This document shows positions 13,968 to 16,960 of a DNA stretch of 16,960 nt, piece after piece. The notes under the pieces are model-generated. The model made no database searches, was not told the origin of the DNA, and worked only from the letters and a program-made list of their open reading frames with translations. The translations under genes and the position numbers were made by a program. The stretch comes from Pseudomonadota bacterium (GTDB taxonomy: Bacteria; Pseudomonadota; Gammaproteobacteria; Burkholderiales; Gallionellaceae), in the NCBI GenBank assembly GCA_021847165.1, contig JAJZUH010000025.1:1-16960 (forward strand). Direction: 5' to 3'. Every line of letters starts with the position of its first letter. Positions within the stretch are counted from its first letter, which is position 1.

Positions 13968-16960
13968 ATGCATAACGACATTCACACATCGATGCCTGCC
14001 GGCACCTTCCTGATCGATCAATCCCAGGCGGGCAAATGGAGGAGTTACGGCCGCTACCTGCCCTGGCTGGTGCTGATGGTTGCGCTGATCGCCACCTATC
14101 TGTTGTGGCACATACAGGAACAGGCGGTCGAGAAGAATGCCAGGGATTATTTCGATTTCCGCGTGAACGATACGGTGGAGAAGACAGAGAGCCGGCTGCA
14201 TCTGTATCAGGAGGCCCTGCGCGGGACACAGGCCTTGTTTGACGCCTCCGGCAAAGTCGGCTGGGACGAGTTCGGGAAATATGTCGCGAGCCTGAATCTG
14301 GGGACGACATACCCGGGCATCCAGGGCATCGGCTTCTCTCTGCGCATTCCGCCGCAGGAACTGCAGAGCCATATCGCCTCGATACGCAGGCAGGGTTTTT
14401 CCGACTACACCGTCAAGCCCGCGGGCGCGCGCGAGTCCTATACCTCGATCATCTACCTGGAGCCGTTCGATTGGCGCAACCGGCGCGCGTTCGGCTATGA
14501 CATGTATTCGGAATCCGTGCGGCGCCAGGCGATGGACGCCGCACGCGATAGCGGGCAGGCCGCGATGTCGGGCAAGGTGGAACTGGTGCAGGAGACCGGC
14601 CAGGATGTGCAGTCGGGGTTCCTGCTCTACTTCCCCGTGTACCGGGGCGGAGCGCCGCATGCCACGCTGGCGGAACGGCGCGCCAATCTGGCCGGATGGG
14701 TCTATGCGCCGTTCCGCATGGGCGACCTCATGCGCGGCATCTTCGGAGAACGCGCCAATGAACTGGACATCCGGTTCTATGACGGAAACGAGATGTCCGC
14801 CCAAGCCCTGATGTACGAATCCGGTTCCCGCCACAATCCCGATCCGCACTTCCTGTCGGTCCGCCATCTGGACATTGCCGGCCATGCATGGAGCATGCAG
14901 ATCGGTTCCCAGCCGAGCATGGAGGCGCGACTCAACACCAGCCAGCCTCACTGGATCGCGGCCGGCGGGGGCGTGGTCAGCCTGCTGCTCGCGCTGGTCA
15001 CCTGGCTGACGATCAATGGCCGCAGGCGCGCCATCCAGCTCGCGGTCGATCTCAACCAGAGCCTGATCGACAGCCGGGAGGCGCTGCAGCAGGAGAACGA
15101 GAAGAATCTGGCGCTGCTGCACAACGCCAGCGACGGGATCCATATCCTCGATGCCGAGGGCAATGTGATCGAGGCCAGCGACTCGTTCTGCAGCATGCTC
15201 GGCTACCGGCGGGATGAAGTGATCGGGATGAATGTCCTGCAGTGGGATGCCGGGTTCGAGGATGGCGCGCAGTTGCATGCCACTTTCAAAAAACAGTTCG
15301 ATCAGCCGGTCCGCACCCAGTTTGAGACGCGCCACAAACGCCGCGACGGCACGATCTTCGACGTGGAGGTGAGCGGATTTCCGCTCATGCTGGGTGGCAA
15401 GCCGGTGCTGTTCAACTCTTCGCGCGACATCACCGAACGCAAGCAGCTGCAAAGGCATCTGCAGGACGAGCGCGATTTTGTCGCCGCCATCCTGCAGTCC
15501 GCCGGTCCCCTGATCCTGGTGATCGACCGTCATGGTTCCATCGTCCGCTTCAACCGTGCGGCGGAGGAGTTCACCGGCTACCGCTTCGACGAAGTCAGGG
15601 ACAAGCCGTTCTTCTGGCGAAGATTCCTGCCGGCATGGCAGCAGGCGGGCGTCGAAACCGTATTCGAATCCGCCCTGGCCGGACAGATCACGACGAACTA
15701 CGAGAACTTCTGGATGCACCGCGACGGAAAAGTGCGGCTGTTCAACTGGACGAACGCGCTGATCCTGGACGGCAGCGGCAGGGCCAGCTTCCTGATCGCC
15801 ATCGGCAACGACATCACCGAGAAAAGGAAAGCGGAAGACCTGGTGATCGAGAACGAACAACGCCTGCTGGAGATACTCAACCTGAGCCCCATCGCTGTGC
15901 GGATCGCCTCCAGGCAGGCGCGGAAAGTGCTGTTCTGCAATGCCGGCTATGCCGAGCTGATCAGGAATCCCGATGCGATCGGGGACGATCCCGGCAAGTA
16001 TTACGCCAGGGAGGATGAGTACGACGAAATCCTGGCCGAACTGTCGCGCGGGAAGCCCATCATCAACCGCGAGGTCCAGTTGCATATCCCCGGCAGCGGC
16101 TCGGTCTGGACGCTGGCCTCCTATATGCCGATCAGGTATCGCGGCGAAGACGCGGTGCTGGGCTGGTTCTACGACATCACCGAGCGCAAGCTGTATACCG
16201 TCAGGCTGTTCCAGAGCGAGATGGAATACCGTCACCTGATCGAATTGCTGCCCTACGGCGTCCTCATCCATCGCGACGGGAAGGTGCTCTTCGCCAACCA
16301 GACGGCGGCAACGCTGTTGCGGGCGGGGGAGTCCGAAAACCTGATCGGTATCCAGGTGCTGCAACTGGTACATCCCGATTACCGGAGCATCGTCATGCAA
16401 CGCGCCCGCGCCGCCATCGACCAGGGCGAGAACTCGGCGGTGATCGAGGAAAAACTGGTCAGGCTGGACGGCAGCGAGTTTTACGCCGAGGTCGGCGGCA
16501 TCTCGGTGTTGTTCGAGAACCAGCCGGCCTCGCTCGCCGTATTCGTGGATGTCACGCAGCGCAAGCAGAACGAGGACGAATTGCGCCTGGCGGCATCGGT
16601 ATACCGGAGCAGCAGCGAAGGCATGCTGATCACGGATGCGGAATCGCGCATCGTCGCGATCAATCCCGCCTTTACCCAGCTGACGGGCTATACGGCCGAC
16701 GATGTGATCGGACAGACGCCGCGGATCCTGAAATCCGGCCTGCAATCGAAAGAGTTCTATCAGGACATGTGGGCGCATTTGCAGGCGGCCGGGCATTGGC
16801 GCGGCGAGCTGTGGAACCGGCGCAAGGACGGGAACGTGTACGCCGAGCACCTGACCATCAATGTCGAGAAGCGCGACGACGGCAGCGTGCATCGCTATGT
16901 GGCCTTGTTCTCGGATGTCACCGAGCAGAAGAAAAAAGAGGAACAGATCTGGCGCCATGC
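13968..16960 (+). CDS. CHASE-PASx5 membrane sensor, probably a GGDEF(-EAL) c-di-GMP enzyme (3' end outside window)
   Basis: 997 codons are visible from ATG 13968 to the window edge. A first membrane helix (about residues 31-48) is followed by a periplasmic CHASE domain (about 75-270; 'TTYPGIQGIGFSLRIPPQEL', 'RRAFGYDMYSESVRRQAMDAARDSG'). A second helix lies at about 328-349, and then come five cytoplasmic PAS domains ending in 'RDITERKQL' (~487), 'GNDITEKRKA' (~612), 'YDITERKLY' (~735), 'VDVTQRKQNE' (~859) and 'SDVTEQKKKEEQIWRH' (~985). The last PAS ('NPAFTQLTGY', 'GHWRGELWNRRKDGNVYAEH') is of the kind normally followed directly by GGDEF, often with EAL. The output domain itself is not in the window, so c-di-GMP activity is inference. 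The ribosome binding site is weak. Confidence 0.9.
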   Translation, partial: MHNDIHTSMPAGTFLIDQSQAGKWRSYGRYLPWLVLMVALIATYLLWHIQEQAVEKNARDYFDFRVNDTVEKTESRLHLYQEALRGTQALFDASGKVGWDEFGKYVASLNLGTTYPGIQGIGFSLRIPPQELQSHIASIRRQGFSDYTVKPAGARESYTSIIYLEPFDWRNRRAFGYDMYSESVRRQAMDAARDSGQAAMSGKVELVQETGQDVQSGFLLYFPVYRGGAPHATLAERRANLAGWVYAPFRMGDLMRGIFGERANELDIRFYDGNEMSAQALMYESGSRHNPDPHFLSVRHLDIAGHAWSMQIGSQPSMEARLNTSQPHWIAAGGGVVSLLLALVTWLTINGRRRAIQLAVDLNQSLIDSREALQQENEKNLALLHNASDGIHILDAEGNVIEASDSFCSMLGYRRDEVIGMNVLQWDAGFEDGAQLHATFKKQFDQPVRTQFETRHKRRDGTIFDVEVSGFPLMLGGKPVLFNSSRDITERKQLQRHLQDERDFVAAILQSAGPLILVIDRHGSIVRFNRAAEEFTGYRFDEVRDKPFFWRRFLPAWQQAGVETVFESALAGQITTNYENFWMHRDGKVRLFNWTNALILDGSGRASFLIAIGNDITEKRKAEDLVIENEQRLLEILNLSPIAVRIASRQARKVLFCNAGYAELIRNPDAIGDDPGKYYAREDEYDEILAELSRGKPIINREVQLHIPGSGSVWTLASYMPIRYRGEDAVLGWFYDITERKLYTVRLFQSEMEYRHLIELLPYGVLIHRDGKVLFANQTAATLLRAGESENLIGIQVLQLVHPDYRSIVMQRARAAIDQGENSAVIEEKLVRLDGSEFYAEVGGISVLFENQPASLAVFVDVTQRKQNEDELRLAASVYRSSSEGMLITDAESRIVAINPAFTQLTGYTADDVIGQTPRILKSGLQSKEFYQDMWAHLQAAGHWRGELWNRRKDGNVYAEHLTINVEKRDDGSVHRYVALFSDVTEQKKKEEQIWRH

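Noticed and set aside
13908..16958. 1016-codon open frame on the minus strand opposite the sensor gene
   Set aside because: It is the antisense shadow of the CHASE-PAS gene. The plus-strand product shows five clear PAS domains, while the minus product has no recognisable domain and a composition typical of GC-rich antisense frames.

Overview
The window is about 17 kb of GC-rich bacterial DNA with tightly packed genes on both strands. Gene content and protein style point to a betaproteobacterium: a GreB with an acidic N-terminal extension, an adrenodoxin-reductase-type ferredoxin reductase, a NifF-like long flavodoxin, PPDK, and a CHASE/multi-PAS sensor. A Gallionellaceae/Nitrosomonadales-type freshwater chemolithotroph or methylotroph is plausible, but this is inferred from family resemblance only. 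I see no rRNA, tRNA, CRISPR array, insertion sequence or phage gene.

Layout. 1-973 (+): the C-terminal end of a SagB-type nitroreductase and a small unknown protein. 1079-2437 (+): ferredoxin/flavodoxin-NADP reductase. 2462-4233 (+): a promoter whose -10 lies in a perfect inverted repeat, a leader hairpin, then a membrane polyferredoxin of the CcoG/NapH/NosR type and two very small membrane proteins (62 and 40 aa). 4292-4531 (-): a 79-aa membrane protein. 4699-5961 (-): an OprD-like outer-membrane porin, with a second perfect inverted repeat upstream. 6280-10411 (-): PPDK, flavodoxin and a 185-aa unknown, in the order unknown > flavodoxin > PPDK. 10523-12424 (+): greB, a small secreted Rap1a/HdeA-like protein and an EamA/DMT permease. 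12474-13559 (-): a lipoprotein of unknown function. 13968 to the window end (+): a membrane CHASE-PASx5 sensor, cut by the window edge just where a GGDEF domain would be expected.

How the genes may work together (inference). Low-potential electron transfer is a recurring theme: an NADPH-linked FAD reductase, a NifF-like flavodoxin, PPDK (which links pyruvate to PEP) and a membrane iron-sulfur protein are all present. The least described part is the polyferredoxin plus micro-proteins unit. Its main protein ends in an eight-cysteine tail where CcoG proteins usually carry an Ig-like domain. It is followed by micro-proteins with strong ribosome binding sites and preceded by a promoter that looks repressor-controlled. 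This is the best candidate in the window for an undescribed system. The remaining genes look like ordinary chromosomal content.
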